A DNA stretch of 64,000 nucleotides from Rodentibacter sp901420285 (GCF_041734645.1 NZ_CP162010.1:62001-126000); one strand, 5' to 3'; shown: positions 50,785 through 60,832, numbered from the stretch's first letter. Program-made: numbers and translations. The notes: a model not told the origin generated them from the sequence alone.

Positions 50785-52465
50785 TGCTATCCGTCCCCTG
50801 TTGCGCTTGTGTCTCAAGCGGTTTCACATCATTCAAGCCCAATACGCTGCCGTACATCCAAGAAGTAAACTCGGCTTCACGAATGGCTTCGCCCCAAGCA
50901 ATCGGCTCAATGCCGCGCCAGCGTTCTTCCATAAAGGCGGAAAGTTGGGTGGTAGATTGACGTGGTGTGGCGACTTCAAAACGGTTCATCAAACCGGCAG
51001 CACGGCAAGCACAAAGTTCTGCTTGGCAAGTGCCCATGCCCACGCGGGTGCGGCGGCGTAAATCCACAAGATTGTTGACATCCAATTCATCCACCGCATA
51101 GCGCACTTCACCGGCAGTCACCGCTTCACATTCGCACACCATGGAACGATCCAAGCGTTCTTTATCTAACAAACGAGTGGCGCGTGAACCGTGGCGATAT
51201 ACCGCAGAATAGCGAATGGTGCTAGGGAGAGAAATGACTTTCTGATTGGTTTCTTGACGGCTTTCGGTGGAACCCGGAAGCGGTTGATCCGCCGTCACGC
51301 AAGTCGCGGTTTTATTAAGTTTTTTACAAACTAAGTTTGTTGCCCACTCAGCCATTAGGCGGTAAGTCATTAATTTACCACCGGTGATGGTAATGAAACC
51401 GTCTAAACCGTCACGTTCTGCGTGGTCGAGAAGCACGATACCGCGGCTCACATTACGCCCGGATGGGTCATCATCGCTCGCCACCAACGGGCGTACGCCT
51501 GCATAAGCGCGAAGCACGCGGGTATGGCGCAAACTTGGTGCCAATTTTTCCCCTTCGCGGAACAGAATATCCACTTCTTCCGGTGTCACTTCCATATTGT
51601 CAATTTGATCGTAAGGAATGCGACTGGATGTGGTGCCGATAACACAAATAGTATCGCCCGGCACGAGAATATCTGCATCTGCCGGTTTACGACAGCGGTT
51701 AATAACCAATTTATTAATGCGGTGCCCCATGACGAGCAGAGCGCCTTTGGCCGGGAACATTTTAATTTTGAGATCGGCGTATTCCGCAATGCCTTGCCCC
51801 CAAATACCGCCCGCATTCACGACTAACGGCGCAAAGAATTGGCGTTCGGCTTTGTTTTTGTGATCGTACACGTTCACACCGATGACTTTGCCGCCTTCAC
51901 GAATTAAATTTTTCACTTCGCAATAGGTAAACATTTTCGCGCCATTTTCGACGGCATCCATCATATTGGAAGCCGTTAAACGGAATGGGTCGATAGAGCC
52001 GTCCGGTACGACCACCGCACCGACTAAATCCGGATTGACGGAAGGCTCCATAATTTTGGCTAAATCAGGATCAATCGCTTGTGCATCAATACCGGATTTG
52101 GCACAGCTCTCAAGGAAGGTTTTTTGATAGTCCAGCGAATCTTCAGGCAACGTAATAAACAAGCCTTCTGTTTCATCCACGCAGTGGCGCGCGATTTTGC
52201 GCAAAATGCGGTTTTCTTTAATACATTCTTCCGCGGATTCTTGATCGTTCACTGCATAACGCGCACCGCTATGCAATAAACCGTGATTACGACCGGTGGC
52301 GCCGGTGGCGATGTCGCGACGCTCCAGTAAAATACAATCAATGCCACGAAGCGCACAATCGCGTGCAATTCCCGCACCCGTTGCGCCACCACCGATGATA
52401 ATCACATCCGTTGAGAGTGGTGAAAGATCACCCGCATCTCGATATAAATTAGGCGATAATCCCAT
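50774..52465 (-). CDS. glpA: Anaerobic glycerol-3-phosphate dehydrogenase subunit A
   Basis: A 563-aa FAD subunit that oxidises sn-glycerol-3-phosphate under anaerobic conditions. FAD motif DVIIIGGGATGAGIARDCAL at about residue 20; ERRDIATGATGRNHGLLHSG follows; the C-terminus has a BFD-like iron-sulfur site (CECEAVTAGE... CQAELCACR). Start ATG 52465 with GGGGGTAAAC before it, not the TTG at 52477. Divergent from glpT with CRP sites between. Confidence 0.95.
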   Translation of the reverse strand: MGLSPNLYRDAGDLSPLSTDVIIIGGGATGAGIARDCALRGIDCILLERRDIATGATGRNHGLLHSGARYAVNDQESAEECIKENRILRKIARHCVDETEGLFITLPEDSLDYQKTFLESCAKSGIDAQAIDPDLAKIMEPSVNPDLVGAVVVPDGSIDPFRLTASNMMDAVENGAKMFTYCEVKNLIREGGKVIGVNVYDHKNKAERQFFAPLVVNAGGIWGQGIAEYADLKIKMFPAKGALLVMGHRINKLVINRCRKPADADILVPGDTICVIGTTSSRIPYDQIDNMEVTPEEVDILFREGEKLAPSLRHTRVLRAYAGVRPLVASDDDPSGRNVSRGIVLLDHAERDGLDGFITITGGKLMTYRLMAEWATNLVCKKLNKTATCVTADQPLPGSTESRQETNQKVISLPSTIRYSAVYRHGSRATRLLDKERLDRSMVCECEAVTAGEVRYAVDELDVNNLVDLRRRTRVGMGTCQAELCACRAAGLMNRFEVATPRQSTTQLSAFMEERWRGIEPIAWGEAIREAEFTSWMYGSVLGLNDVKPLETQAQQGTDSNEF

Positions 52466-52590
52466 GTTTACCCCCAAAGCCCACTATATTTAATTTAAAA
52501 TCTTATAGTTAAAAACGATACCATAAAAATTATGGGCATTTTATTGAAGTCTGTTTAAATTAACAACGTTTTGAGCGAAAAAGAAAATAT

Positions 52591-52612
52591 TTTTGTGATA
52601 TGCCTCACAAAA
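52591..52612. promoter_or_regulatory. CRP site 1 in the glpA-glpT gap
   Basis: TGTGATATGCCTCACA has both perfect half-sites and a six-base spacer with AT-rich flanks. Confidence 0.85.
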
Positions 52613-52641
52613 TATTTTCGCATTCGCTCATTAAGTCGTTT

Positions 52642-52663
52642 TTTTGTGAATTAAATCACATTT
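52642..52663. promoter_or_regulatory. CRP site 2 in the glpA-glpT gap
   Basis: TGTGAATTAAATCACA has both perfect half-sites, 51 bases from site 1. The 313-base divergent region otherwise shows AT-rich promoter sequence and a weak GlpR-like TATTTTCGCA. Confidence 0.85.
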
Positions 52664-52778
52664 TTTGATAAATCCGCTTTTTTATTTTTAATTTTCTTTT
52701 ATTATGCACTCCTATTTTTATATTCTTTGAATAACAACAAAGAACTCACCATAAAAACTAATAAATTGGAGAAAAGTT

Positions 52779-54218
52779 ATGTTTGGACCATTTAAACCCG
52801 CCCCGCATATTGCGGAATTACCGGCGGAAAAAATTGATTCCACGTATAAACGCCTACGTTGGCAGGTGTTCGCAGGGATCTTCTTTGGTTATGCCGCTTA
52901 CTATTTTGTTCGTGCAAACTTTGACTTAGCGCAACCAGGTTTAATTCAAGCCGGCCTTTATACTAAAGCAGAACTTGGTGTCATCGGTTCAGCGGCCGGT
53001 CTTGCCTACGGTTTATCAAAATTTGTGATGGCAGGGATGTCAGACCGTTCTAACCCGCGTGTATTCTTACCATTCGGTTTATTACTCTCCGGTTTATGTA
53101 TGACCTTAATGGGCTTATTCCCATGGGCGACTTCCGGCATTGCAATTATGTGGGTGATGATCTTCTTAAACGGTTGGTTCCAAGGTATGGGTTGGCCTCC
53201 ATGTGGCCGTACCATGGTTCACTGGTGGTCTAAATCCGAACGCGGTACTATCGTGTCAATTTGGAATACAGCGCACAATATCGGCGGTATGATGCCGGGT
53301 GCGATGGTATTATTGGCAAGTGCAATCTTCTTCAGTACTCACGGTATTGAAGCGCAAGCGAAAGACATCTGGCAACAATCTTTGTACTATCCTGGTATTG
53401 CTGCGATGATCTGCGCCATTCCGGTGTACTTCGTTATGCGCGATACTCCGCAATCTTGTGGTTTACCGTCCATCGAAAAATGGCGTAATGACTATCCTGA
53501 TGACTATAACGAAAAAACTTATGAAAACGACTTAACTGCAAAAGAAATTTTCATTACTTATGTATTAAAAAACAAATTGTTATGGTACATCGCAATTGCT
53601 AACGTGTTCGTTTATTTAATCCGCTACGGCGTATTGAAATGGTCTCCGGTTTATTTAAGTGAAGTAAAACACTTCAATATCAAAGGTACCGCATGGGCAT
53701 ACACCATTTATGAATTAGCGGCGGTTCCCGGTACATTACTTTGTGGTTGGGTATCTGACCATTTATTCAAAGGAAAACGTGGTTTAACAGGTTTTATCTT
53801 TATGATCTTAACTACTGTAGCAGTGGCAGCATATTGGATGAATCCGGCTACACCTGAAGCTGAGTTAGCAAACTACAGCGCATGGTATGAAAACCCATAT
53901 CAATTAACCGACTTCGTATTAATGACCCTAATCGGTTTCTTAATCTATGGTCCTGTAATGTTAATTGGTTTACATGCGCTTGAATTAGCGCCGAAAAAAG
54001 CAGCAGGTACTGCAGCAGGCTTCACCGGTTTATTCGGTTACTTAGGTGGTACCGTATCTGCATCAGCGGTTATCGGTTGGGCTGCACAACACTACGGTTG
54101 GGACGGCGGTTTCTACGTCATGATCGGCGGTGGTATTTTAGCTATTATCTTACTCTTCATCGTAATGATTGAAGAAGGTAAACATAAAGCAAAAATTGGC
54201 GATACCTACGGTAAATAA
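52779..54218 (+). CDS. glpT: Glycerol-3-phosphate transporter GlpT
   Basis: A 479-aa major-facilitator antiporter exchanging glycerol-3-phosphate for phosphate in the inner membrane. Twelve hydrophobic spans are evident; the organophosphate-permease signature WFQGMGWPPCGRTMVHWW (about 135-152) is intact. It supplies substrate to the divergent GlpABC. It ends at a strong terminator. Confidence 0.96.
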   Translation: MFGPFKPAPHIAELPAEKIDSTYKRLRWQVFAGIFFGYAAYYFVRANFDLAQPGLIQAGLYTKAELGVIGSAAGLAYGLSKFVMAGMSDRSNPRVFLPFGLLLSGLCMTLMGLFPWATSGIAIMWVMIFLNGWFQGMGWPPCGRTMVHWWSKSERGTIVSIWNTAHNIGGMMPGAMVLLASAIFFSTHGIEAQAKDIWQQSLYYPGIAAMICAIPVYFVMRDTPQSCGLPSIEKWRNDYPDDYNEKTYENDLTAKEIFITYVLKNKLLWYIAIANVFVYLIRYGVLKWSPVYLSEVKHFNIKGTAWAYTIYELAAVPGTLLCGWVSDHLFKGKRGLTGFIFMILTTVAVAAYWMNPATPEAELANYSAWYENPYQLTDFVLMTLIGFLIYGPVMLIGLHALELAPKKAAGTAAGFTGLFGYLGGTVSASAVIGWAAQHYGWDGGFYVMIGGGILAIILLFIVMIEEGKHKAKIGDTYGK

Positions 54219-54233
54219 GGAATCGGTTTAGTG

Positions 54234-54264
54234 GCGGCAAGCAAAAGCTTGCCGCTTTTTTTTT
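54234..54264 (+). terminator. Terminator of glpT
   Basis: GCGGCAAGC(AAAA)GCTTGCCGC followed by TTTTTTTTT. Confidence 0.93.
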
Positions 54265-54460
54265 GTATCAATGCCTTGTTGCAACAGAGTGAACTTCGTT
54301 TTAAGCACCGCATTGAAAACAACATTTTAAATAATATCTCGCCGGTTTTTCTTATGATGCACGATTAAGGTGATATCGCATCGAACGAAATCATTTTCTG
54401 TTCATCAAAAAGTTCATTGAAATTCAGACCAAATACCGCTTCGTATTTCTAGAAAGACTT

Positions 54461-55330
54461 ATGCAAAATCAACCCGCCAACACGCTTTATCATAAAGCCA
54501 TTATTTTTATGATTTCCGCGTATTTCAGTATTACTCTGATGAACGCGTTCGTCAAAATTGCCTCTTCCACGATGCCGGCTAGCGAAACTTTGTTTTCGCG
54601 TTTTTTGCTCGGCTTACTGTTTTTATTGCCGTTTATGATTAAAGATCGCGATTTCAAAGTGGAAATCCGCCAATGGAAATTTCTGTTATTGCGCAACTTG
54701 GCGGGGGTGGCAAGTATGTTGCTTAACTTTTATATCGTCGCATTCTTACCGCTCTCGATTAGCGTATTGTTAATTAACACTTCAACACTGTTTATCCCGC
54801 TCTTACTGCTATTCTTTCGCCAAAAAACACCGCTTAATGTGCTGGCTTGCAGCTTAATCGGCTTTTTCGGCGTATCAATGATCTTACTCGCTAATCATAA
54901 CGGCAGCGTCGAGCCGTTTTACGTGTTTGTCGGCTTAGGCGGTGCGGTGCTCTCAGCAATGGCATTCATCAGCCTACAAGAACTTAATAAGCACAATTCA
55001 CCGAAAAACATCGTATTTTATTTTCACTTAATCGGTACTTTACTTTTGCCGATATTTTTCATTCACCAATGGAAAATGCCTGACTTACGCGAATTCGGCC
55101 TACTGCTATTAATCGGCGGCTTTGGCTTAATTTTTCAACTGTTATTAACCCGCGCTTTCCGACATGCGCCGGCGAATGTTATCACGCCCTTTGCCTTTAC
55201 CGGCGTAATTTTCTCAAGTGTGTTTGATTGGTTACTGTGGGATAACGCGCCAACCCTTTCTTTTTGGTTTGGCGCTGTGGTGATTATTGCATCGGTGACG
55301 CTACTGGCTCGAATGCGGTCCTCAAAATGA
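54461..55330 (+). CDS. EamA/DMT-family permease
   Basis: A 289-aa inner-membrane transporter with ten predicted spans in two EamA halves (about 12-140 and 150-285). The substrate is unknown; relatives export amino acids, metabolites or drugs. It is convergent with a CRP/FNR-family regulator, with only three bases between stops. A lone AGCACCGCATTG word lies upstream at about 54304. Confidence 0.8.
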   Translation: MQNQPANTLYHKAIIFMISAYFSITLMNAFVKIASSTMPASETLFSRFLLGLLFLLPFMIKDRDFKVEIRQWKFLLLRNLAGVASMLLNFYIVAFLPLSISVLLINTSTLFIPLLLLFFRQKTPLNVLACSLIGFFGVSMILLANHNGSVEPFYVFVGLGGAVLSAMAFISLQELNKHNSPKNIVFYFHLIGTLLLPIFFIHQWKMPDLREFGLLLLIGGFGLIFQLLLTRAFRHAPANVITPFAFTGVIFSSVFDWLLWDNAPTLSFWFGAVVIIASVTLLARMRSSK

Positions 55331-55333
55331 GGT

Positions 55334-55918
55334 TTAGCTGTTCATACGAAGATGGCGATTGGATTTATCCAAAATACCTTTTTTCTTCAACTCGCGGCTA
55401 ATACGGATTGCGGTTTCCGTTTCACAACCACAGAATTCCGCCACTTCGCGATACGTCCAAGGATAATCGGGATAACTTTCCGTTAGATTAGCGATGGCCT
55501 CCGCTACACGATCGTAACTGCGTTTATGGGCAGTTTTGGTTAAACGATGCTCGGCATCATATAATTCGCCGGCTAACTGTTTAATCAAATATTGGGAAAA
55601 TTGAGAATTATCCGCAATAAAACGCGCTTGCGATGTAGGTTGAATACGCGTAACAACTGCTTCTTGCAATACGCGGGCGCTGCAGTGATAGGTTGTATCG
55701 CTAAATAACGTACGAAAGCCAAAATATTGCTTCGCGTGATACAGGCGAATAAGTGTTTCTTTGCCGTTCTCAAGCCCATGATAAAGACCGACTAGGCCGC
55801 TTTGAAGAAAATAAAAAACCTGAGTGCGTTCGCCTTGAGAATAAATAACACTATTTCGTTCAAGGGTTTTACTTTCCGAAACGAGGCAGTGTGTTAATTG
55901 CTGAGGTAAATAAAGCAT
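55334..55918 (-). CDS. CRP/FNR-family transcription regulator
   Basis: A 194-aa regulator with an N-terminal cyclic-nucleotide-binding-like beta roll (about 15-110) and a C-terminal winged helix (WTYREVAEFCGCETETAIRISR, about 155-176). It lacks the N-terminal Cys cluster of FNR and the full cAMP residues of CRP, so the effector is unknown. Target genes cannot be named; the neighbouring permease is convergent. Confidence 0.8.
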   Translation of the reverse strand: MLYLPQQLTHCLVSESKTLERNSVIYSQGERTQVFYFLQSGLVGLYHGLENGKETLIRLYHAKQYFGFRTLFSDTTYHCSARVLQEAVVTRIQPTSQARFIADNSQFSQYLIKQLAGELYDAEHRLTKTAHKRSYDRVAEAIANLTESYPDYPWTYREVAEFCGCETETAIRISRELKKKGILDKSNRHLRMNS

Positions 55919-56284
55919 AATACAATCCTTCTGATGTCATTTGCTTTACTATACAAATTCAATTGGTAATCTGCCACGGGCAAGATGTAAAAGTGTTAAC
56001 TTCGTAACAAAATAACATTTATTAAATAAATATTGATTTAATAAAAAATATTTCACTCTAGGTAAAAATAAAATTTACTGATTTAAATTATCCTAAGGCA
56101 ATATAACGATCGATTGAAATCTTCGCTCACTTGAGATGTTGATGATTCAAAACAGGCTTTATCTATATGAATACGGACGGGAAATTCAGTAATTCTGTTT
56201 ATCTCAATCGTCGAATGGACTAAAGCGAAGGCACGCCTCATCAGGTTTCAATGCGGTGCTGGTGGCGAAGGTCAATGACGGGCC
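55919..56284. other. Gene-free stretch between the regulator and hel
   Basis: AT-rich promoter-like sequence beside the regulator start and one CAATGCGGTGCT word at about 56249. I see no convincing gene or RNA. Confidence 0.5.
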
Positions 56285-56326
56285 AATAAAAAGGCCAAGC
56301 TCCGTAGAATAAGGAACTCGGCCCTT
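56285..56326 (-). terminator. Terminator of hel
   Basis: On the minus strand, GGGCCGAGTTCC pairs with GGAGCTTGGCCT around a nine-base loop, followed by TTTTTATT. Confidence 0.8.
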
Positions 56327-56366
56327 TAATTAAATCCGTCTATCAATTGTTTTTAGCCAAGCGAGG

Positions 56367-57188
56367 CTATTTGCCGTCCCAAGCTTGAATCGCATCCAAA
56401 CGCGCTTTGATTTTATCCTGTGTATCGCCTTTGAAGTAATCTTTTTTCAAACCACCTTCCCAGCCGCCATAATTCGCATTAGGTAATACGATATAAGTTT
56501 TGCCGAATTTCGCTTGGTTTTTTGCTGCGAAATCACGGCGTTCCGCATTTAATTTGCCATACACTGCATCACCAAAATCATCTAAATTATCGCCCACATA
56601 AAGCACGATTTCGTAACCTTGTTTTTCGATCTCGGCAAAACGCGCCGCTTTGGCAGATTTGTCTTTTTTCAGGTAAAGCGCCGACTCATCTACACCGTTG
56701 AAGCCTAAGCGTTTCATATCATCGATGGTACCGGCTTTTTCTGTGCTGTCTTTACGGTTAGTGACGTAGAACACTTTACCTTTGTGGGAATTGACATAAT
56801 TGTTAAATTCCACCGCACCCGGCACCGCGCGAGACTGACGTGCATCAACCCAACGGGTCCAGTCTTGGCCGTCGAAAGGCTTATTATTTTTAACTTGCCA
56901 ACCCGCATAAGGGCTGTTGTCTAACATCGTTTCGTCTAAATCCACAACCACAGCCTTTTTCTTACCTTTTGTTACTTTGGCATGATCAAAGGCCACTTTG
57001 GCCGCATTGTAGGCTTGATACGCTAACGCTTGATATTCACCGGAATCTTGCATCCAGTTTAAACCGAGCACGGCTTGCTGTTGTAATTGCATATTGGCAT
57101 GCTCTTGCGGATCCATTTTGTGTGCGCAACCCGCTAAAACAAAGACAGAAATCGCTGTCAAGGCAGTCAATTTTAACGTTTTTTTCAT
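56367..57188 (-). CDS. hel: Lipoprotein e(P4), class C acid phosphatase / 5'-nucleotidase
   Basis: A 273-aa outer-membrane lipoprotein, matching Haemophilus e(P4). Start MKKTLKLTALTA at 57188; lipobox VLAGC with Cys21; HAD motif DLDETMLDNSPY at 83-94 and YVGDNLDDFGDAVYG later. It dephosphorylates NMN to nicotinamide riboside in the periplasm, the external step of NAD (V factor) uptake, and has been linked to haem use. NadR completes the pathway inside the cell. A perfect CRP site lies 112 bases upstream. Confidence 0.95.
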   Translation of the reverse strand: MKKTLKLTALTAISVFVLAGCAHKMDPQEHANMQLQQQAVLGLNWMQDSGEYQALAYQAYNAAKVAFDHAKVTKGKKKAVVVDLDETMLDNSPYAGWQVKNNKPFDGQDWTRWVDARQSRAVPGAVEFNNYVNSHKGKVFYVTNRKDSTEKAGTIDDMKRLGFNGVDESALYLKKDKSAKAARFAEIEKQGYEIVLYVGDNLDDFGDAVYGKLNAERRDFAAKNQAKFGKTYIVLPNANYGGWEGGLKKDYFKGDTQDKIKARLDAIQAWDGK

Positions 57189-57299
57189 GGTGTTTTCCTC
57201 TATCGAAACAAAATAAAACGCAAAAAGTATAACAAGACATTTTGTCGCTTTTCTAGTTTTTTGCCGAAATTTTTCGGCATTATTCGTTAATTTCACTAG

Positions 57300-57321
57300 A
57301 TTTGTGATTAAGATCACAATC
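57300..57321. promoter_or_regulatory. CRP site between hel and ftsB
   Basis: TGTGATTAAGATCACA has perfect half-sites with six-base spacing. The position, between divergent genes, does not show which is controlled; hel is the likelier target. Confidence 0.75.
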
Positions 57322-57428
57322 AGTCAAATTTGACTAAAAAACTCGTGAAAATCAACCGTACTTTTCCATCGCCTTTCATACCGTTTCAAGCTAAACTATA
57401 GACACTTTTAAGTTATACCGAGTAAATT

Positions 57429-57707
57429 ATGCGATTATTTACAGCAATATTAATTGGAATTCTCGCGCTATTTCAATATGATTTTTGGTTCGGCAAAAAC
57501 GGTTATTTAGATTATAAAGAAGTCGCTGCCAAAATTATCGAAAATAAAACTGAAAATGAAAGACTTATGCAACGAAATCAAATGGTTTCGGCAGAAATTC
57601 AAGGGTTGACTAAAGGGTTTGAGTCCATCGAAGAGCGCGCCAGAATGCAGTATGACATGGTGAAGGAGCACGAAATTTTCTATCACATTGTAAAAGAGCA
57701 CAAATAA
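57429..57707 (+). CDS. ftsB: Cell-division protein FtsB
   Basis: A 92-aa bitopic protein: N-terminal membrane span (LFTAILIGILALFQYDFWF), then a coiled coil (about 28-70) that pairs with FtsL within the FtsQLB complex of the divisome. The stop overlaps the ispD start by one base (TAATG). Conserved order ftsB-ispD-ispF. Confidence 0.93.
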   Translation: MRLFTAILIGILALFQYDFWFGKNGYLDYKEVAAKIIENKTENERLMQRNQMVSAEIQGLTKGFESIEERARMQYDMVKEHEIFYHIVKEHK

Positions 57708-58390
57708 TGTCTCGAAAAATCATCGCTATTATTCCGGCCGCTGGCGTGGGATCTCGTATGCAAGCCGATAAACCTAAGCAATATTTAACGATTCTAGGCA
57801 AAACCGTTTTGCAACACACGTTAGAGATTATGCTTTCCCATCCTGCGATTTCTCGTGTGATTGTAGCGCTCGGCAAAAACGATCCTTACGCGGCTGAACT
57901 TGCTGTACTTTTTCACCCGAAAATTCAACTTGTAGAAGGGGGCGCAACGCGTGCAGAGTCCGTTTTAAGCGCCTTGAATGCGGTGTCGGAAGAGCATGTT
58001 TGGGCGCTTGTGCACGATGCGGCAAGACCTTGTTTAACAACACCGGATTTGGATAAGCTGTTGGCAACGACGGATGAAAACGGTGCCATTTTAGCGGTTC
58101 CGGTAACAGATACTGTTAAACGTGCAAATATCGCTGGCAATATTATTGCGACGGAAGATCGTTCACAACTTTGGCAAGCGCAAACGCCACAATTTTTTCC
58201 GCTGGATTTACTGAAAAACGCCCTAAATACAGGGGTGCGACAAAGACTCACCATTACTGACGAAGCATCAGCCATGGAATTTGCCGGATTTCAACCACAT
58301 TTAGTGATGGGACGACGCGATAATATCAAGATCACAAGACCGGAAGATTTGGCTTTAGCGGAGTTTTACTTAACAAGGAAAATATTATGA
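57707..58390 (+). CDS. ispD: MEP cytidylyltransferase IspD
   Basis: A 227-aa enzyme of the non-mevalonate isoprenoid pathway that joins CTP to MEP. The CTP-binding IIPAAGVGSRMQADKPKQY motif opens the protein; WALVHDAARPC and the ITDEASAMEF segments follow. Overlaps ispF by four bases (ATGA). Confidence 0.96.
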   Translation: MSRKIIAIIPAAGVGSRMQADKPKQYLTILGKTVLQHTLEIMLSHPAISRVIVALGKNDPYAAELAVLFHPKIQLVEGGATRAESVLSALNAVSEEHVWALVHDAARPCLTTPDLDKLLATTDENGAILAVPVTDTVKRANIAGNIIATEDRSQLWQAQTPQFFPLDLLKNALNTGVRQRLTITDEASAMEFAGFQPHLVMGRRDNIKITRPEDLALAEFYLTRKIL

Positions 58391-58863
58391 TAAGAATCGG
58401 ACACGGCTTTGATGTTCACGCATTTGGTGAAGATCGTCCGCTCATCATCGGTGGCGTAGAAGTGCCTTACCATACTGGGTTTATTGCCCACTCCGATGGT
58501 GATGTCGCATTGCATGCCTTAACGGATGCATTGTTGGGCGCGGCGGCATTGGGAGATATCGGTAAACTGTTTCCGGATACGGATATGCGATACAAAAACG
58601 TGGATAGCCGAGAGCTACTTCGTGAAGCATTTCGTCAAGTGCGGGCCAAAGGTTATAAAGTGGGGAATATAGATGTAACGATTATTGCACAAGCGCCGAA
58701 AATGCGTTCGCACATTGATGATATGCGTGGCGTCATTGCAACGGATTTACAATGCGATATTGAATCGGTAAATATAAAAGCAACAACAACAGAAAAGTTA
58801 GGTTTTACCGGAAGAAGTGAGGGGATTGCCTGTGAAGCTGTTGCACTTCTTATAAAACAATGA
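58387..58863 (+). CDS. ispF: MECDP synthase IspF
   Basis: A 158-aa trimeric zinc enzyme that cyclises CDP-ME 2-phosphate. Asp-His metal ligands in GHGFDVHAFGEDRP, the IAHSDGDVALHALTDALLGA motif and TTTEKLGFTGRSEGI are present. Translationally coupled with ispD. Followed by the hairpin at 58910. Confidence 0.96.
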   Translation: MIRIGHGFDVHAFGEDRPLIIGGVEVPYHTGFIAHSDGDVALHALTDALLGAAALGDIGKLFPDTDMRYKNVDSRELLREAFRQVRAKGYKVGNIDVTIIAQAPKMRSHIDDMRGVIATDLQCDIESVNIKATTTEKLGFTGRSEGIACEAVALLIKQ

Positions 58864-58909
58864 AAACGAGAAATTATGTAGTTGTTGCACAAGGCCTAAA
58901 TGACCTCAC

Positions 58910-58954
58910 AAAATAGCACCGCATTGAAACGACTTTCAATGCGGTGCTATTTTT
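58910..58954. terminator. Long AATGCGGTGCT hairpin after ispF
   Basis: AAAATAGCACCGCATTGAAA pairs with TTTCAATGCGGTGCTATTTT around a five-base loop, ending in a T run. It is likely to end the ftsB-ispDF transcript. Confidence 0.75.
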
Positions 58955-59105
58955 ATAATGCAAATTCATATTTCGTTCGAATGGTTTTGTATTTGCTACA
59001 TAATGCCATAAAAACGCATAAAAACGATTTCTACATGAATAAATTGAACTATTATTCTGTAATTATTCCTGTTTTGGCTACTATATTGATTTATTTTAGG
59101 TAAAC

Positions 59106-59135
59106 AAAAAGGCGACTCTTTCAAGTCGCCTTTTT
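59106..59135 (-). terminator. Terminator of tuf
   Basis: AAAAAGGCGACT(CTTTCA)AGTCGCCTTTTT: perfect stem with runs on both sides. Confidence 0.9.
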
Positions 59136-59153
59136 AGTTAATTTATCAAATAA

Positions 59154-60338
59154 TTATTTGATGATTTTCGCAACCACGCCGGCGCCTACTGTGCGACCAC
59201 CTTCACGGATAGCGAAACGTAAACCTTGGTCCATCGCGATTGGGTGGATTAAGGATACAGTCATTTTGATGTTATCGCCAGGCATAACCATTTCCACACC
59301 TTCAGGTAACTCGATAGTACCGGTTACGTCAGTGGTACGGAAATAGAATTGTGGACGGTAACCTTTGAAGAATGGAGTATGACGACCACCTTCTTCCTTA
59401 GATAATACGTACACTTCAGATTCGAAATCAGTGTGCGGAGTGATTGAACCCGGTTTTGCCAATACTTGACCACGTTCGATTTCTTCACGTTTTGTACCAC
59501 GTAATAATGCACCGATATTTTCACCTGCACGACCTTCGTCAAGTAATTTACGGAACATTTCAACACCGGTTACGGTTGTTTTCGCAGTTGGTTTGATACC
59601 TACGATTTCAACTTCATCACCGGTACGAATAATACCGCGCTCTACACGACCTGTTACTACAGTACCACGACCGGAGATAGAGAACACGTCTTCAATTGGA
59701 AGAAGGAACGGTTGGTCGATAGCACGTTCAGGTTCTGGGATATAAGTATCTAAGTGGCTTGCTAATTCAAGGATTTTTTCTTCCCATTCAGCAACACCGT
59801 TTAATGCTTGTAGTGCAGAACCACGTACGATTGGAGTATCGTCACCCGGGAAGTCATATTGAGAAAGAAGTTCACGAACTTCCATTTCAACTAATTCTAA
59901 TAACTCTTCATCATCTACCATGTCGCATTTGTTTAAGAATACGATGATGTACGGAACACCTACTTGGCGACCTAATAAGATGTGTTCACGAGTTTGTGGC
60001 ATAGGACCATCAGTTGCTGCTACTACAAGAATAGCACCATCCATTTGCGCCGCACCGGTAATCATGTTTTTAACATAGTCGGCGTGTCCCGGACAGTCTA
60101 CGTGTGCGTAGTGACGAGTTGGGGTGTCATATTCTACGTGGGATGTGTTAATGGTGATACCACGCGCTTTTTCTTCAGGCGCATTATCAATTTGGTCGAA
60201 TGCACGAGCTGCACCACCATAGTGTTTTGCCAATACAGTAGTGATTGCTGCTGTTAAAGTTGTTTTACCGTGGTCAACGTGGCCGATTGTACCCACGTTA
60301 ACGTGCGGTTTTGTACGTTCAAATTTTTCTTTAGACAT
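59154..60338 (-). CDS. tuf: Elongation factor Tu
   Basis: A 394-aa GTPase that carries aminoacyl-tRNA to the ribosome. G1 GHVDHGKTTL, G3 DCPGHADYVKN and G4 NKCDMVD are present. It lies behind a Thr-Tyr-Gly-Thr tRNA cluster, the arrangement of tufB in enterobacteria, with which it is probably co-transcribed. Confidence 0.98.
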   Translation of the reverse strand: MSKEKFERTKPHVNVGTIGHVDHGKTTLTAAITTVLAKHYGGAARAFDQIDNAPEEKARGITINTSHVEYDTPTRHYAHVDCPGHADYVKNMITGAAQMDGAILVVAATDGPMPQTREHILLGRQVGVPYIIVFLNKCDMVDDEELLELVEMEVRELLSQYDFPGDDTPIVRGSALQALNGVAEWEEKILELASHLDTYIPEPERAIDQPFLLPIEDVFSISGRGTVVTGRVERGIIRTGDEVEIVGIKPTAKTTVTGVEMFRKLLDEGRAGENIGALLRGTKREEIERGQVLAKPGSITPHTDFESEVYVLSKEEGGRHTPFFKGYRPQFYFRTTDVTGTIELPEGVEMVMPGDNIKMTVSLIHPIAMDQGLRFAIREGGRTVGAGVVAKIIK

Positions 60339-60443
60339 TTAAAGAGATCCTCTAAATAGACACGGTTATCGATGGGTAAATTAAACCACATTAACCAATA
60401 AAATTTTTTGATTTTAATATAAAAGGAAGAGAATTTTTGAGGC

Positions 60444-60519
60444 TGGTGCTGATAGGCGGATTTGAACCGCCGACCTCACCCTTACCAAGGGTGCGCTCTA
60501 CCAACTGAGCTATATCAGC
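60444..60519 (-). tRNA. tRNA-Thr (GGT)
   Basis: A 76-base cloverleaf on the minus strand with anticodon GGT (CCTTGGTAAGG), acceptor GCTGATA/TATCAGC and CCA encoded. Last tRNA before tuf. Confidence 0.97.
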
Positions 60520-60524
60520 GTTTG

Positions 60525-60599
<75 letters not shown>

Positions 60600-60640
60600 A
60601 AGTCCTAAATTCGTCTGTCCCATCAGATTCATCTAAAAGA

Positions 60641-60725
60641 TGGTGGAGGGAGAAGGATTCGAACCTTCGAAGGCTGAGCCAACAGATTTACAGTCTGCCC
60701 CCTTTGGCCGCTCGGGAACCCCTCC
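60641..60725 (-). tRNA. tRNA-Tyr (GTA)
   Basis: An 85-base class-II tRNA with anticodon GTA (ACTGTAAATC), long variable arm and CCA end. Acceptor GGAGGGG pairs with TCCCTCC (one G-T wobble). Confidence 0.96.
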
Positions 60726-60756
60726 ACACTAAATGAATACTTAATTTACGTAAGAA

Positions 60757-60832
<76 letters not shown>

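Noticed and set aside
58900..59103. 67-codon frame after ispF
   Set aside because: Its first half is the hairpin repeat; only the last 22 codons were worth noting.
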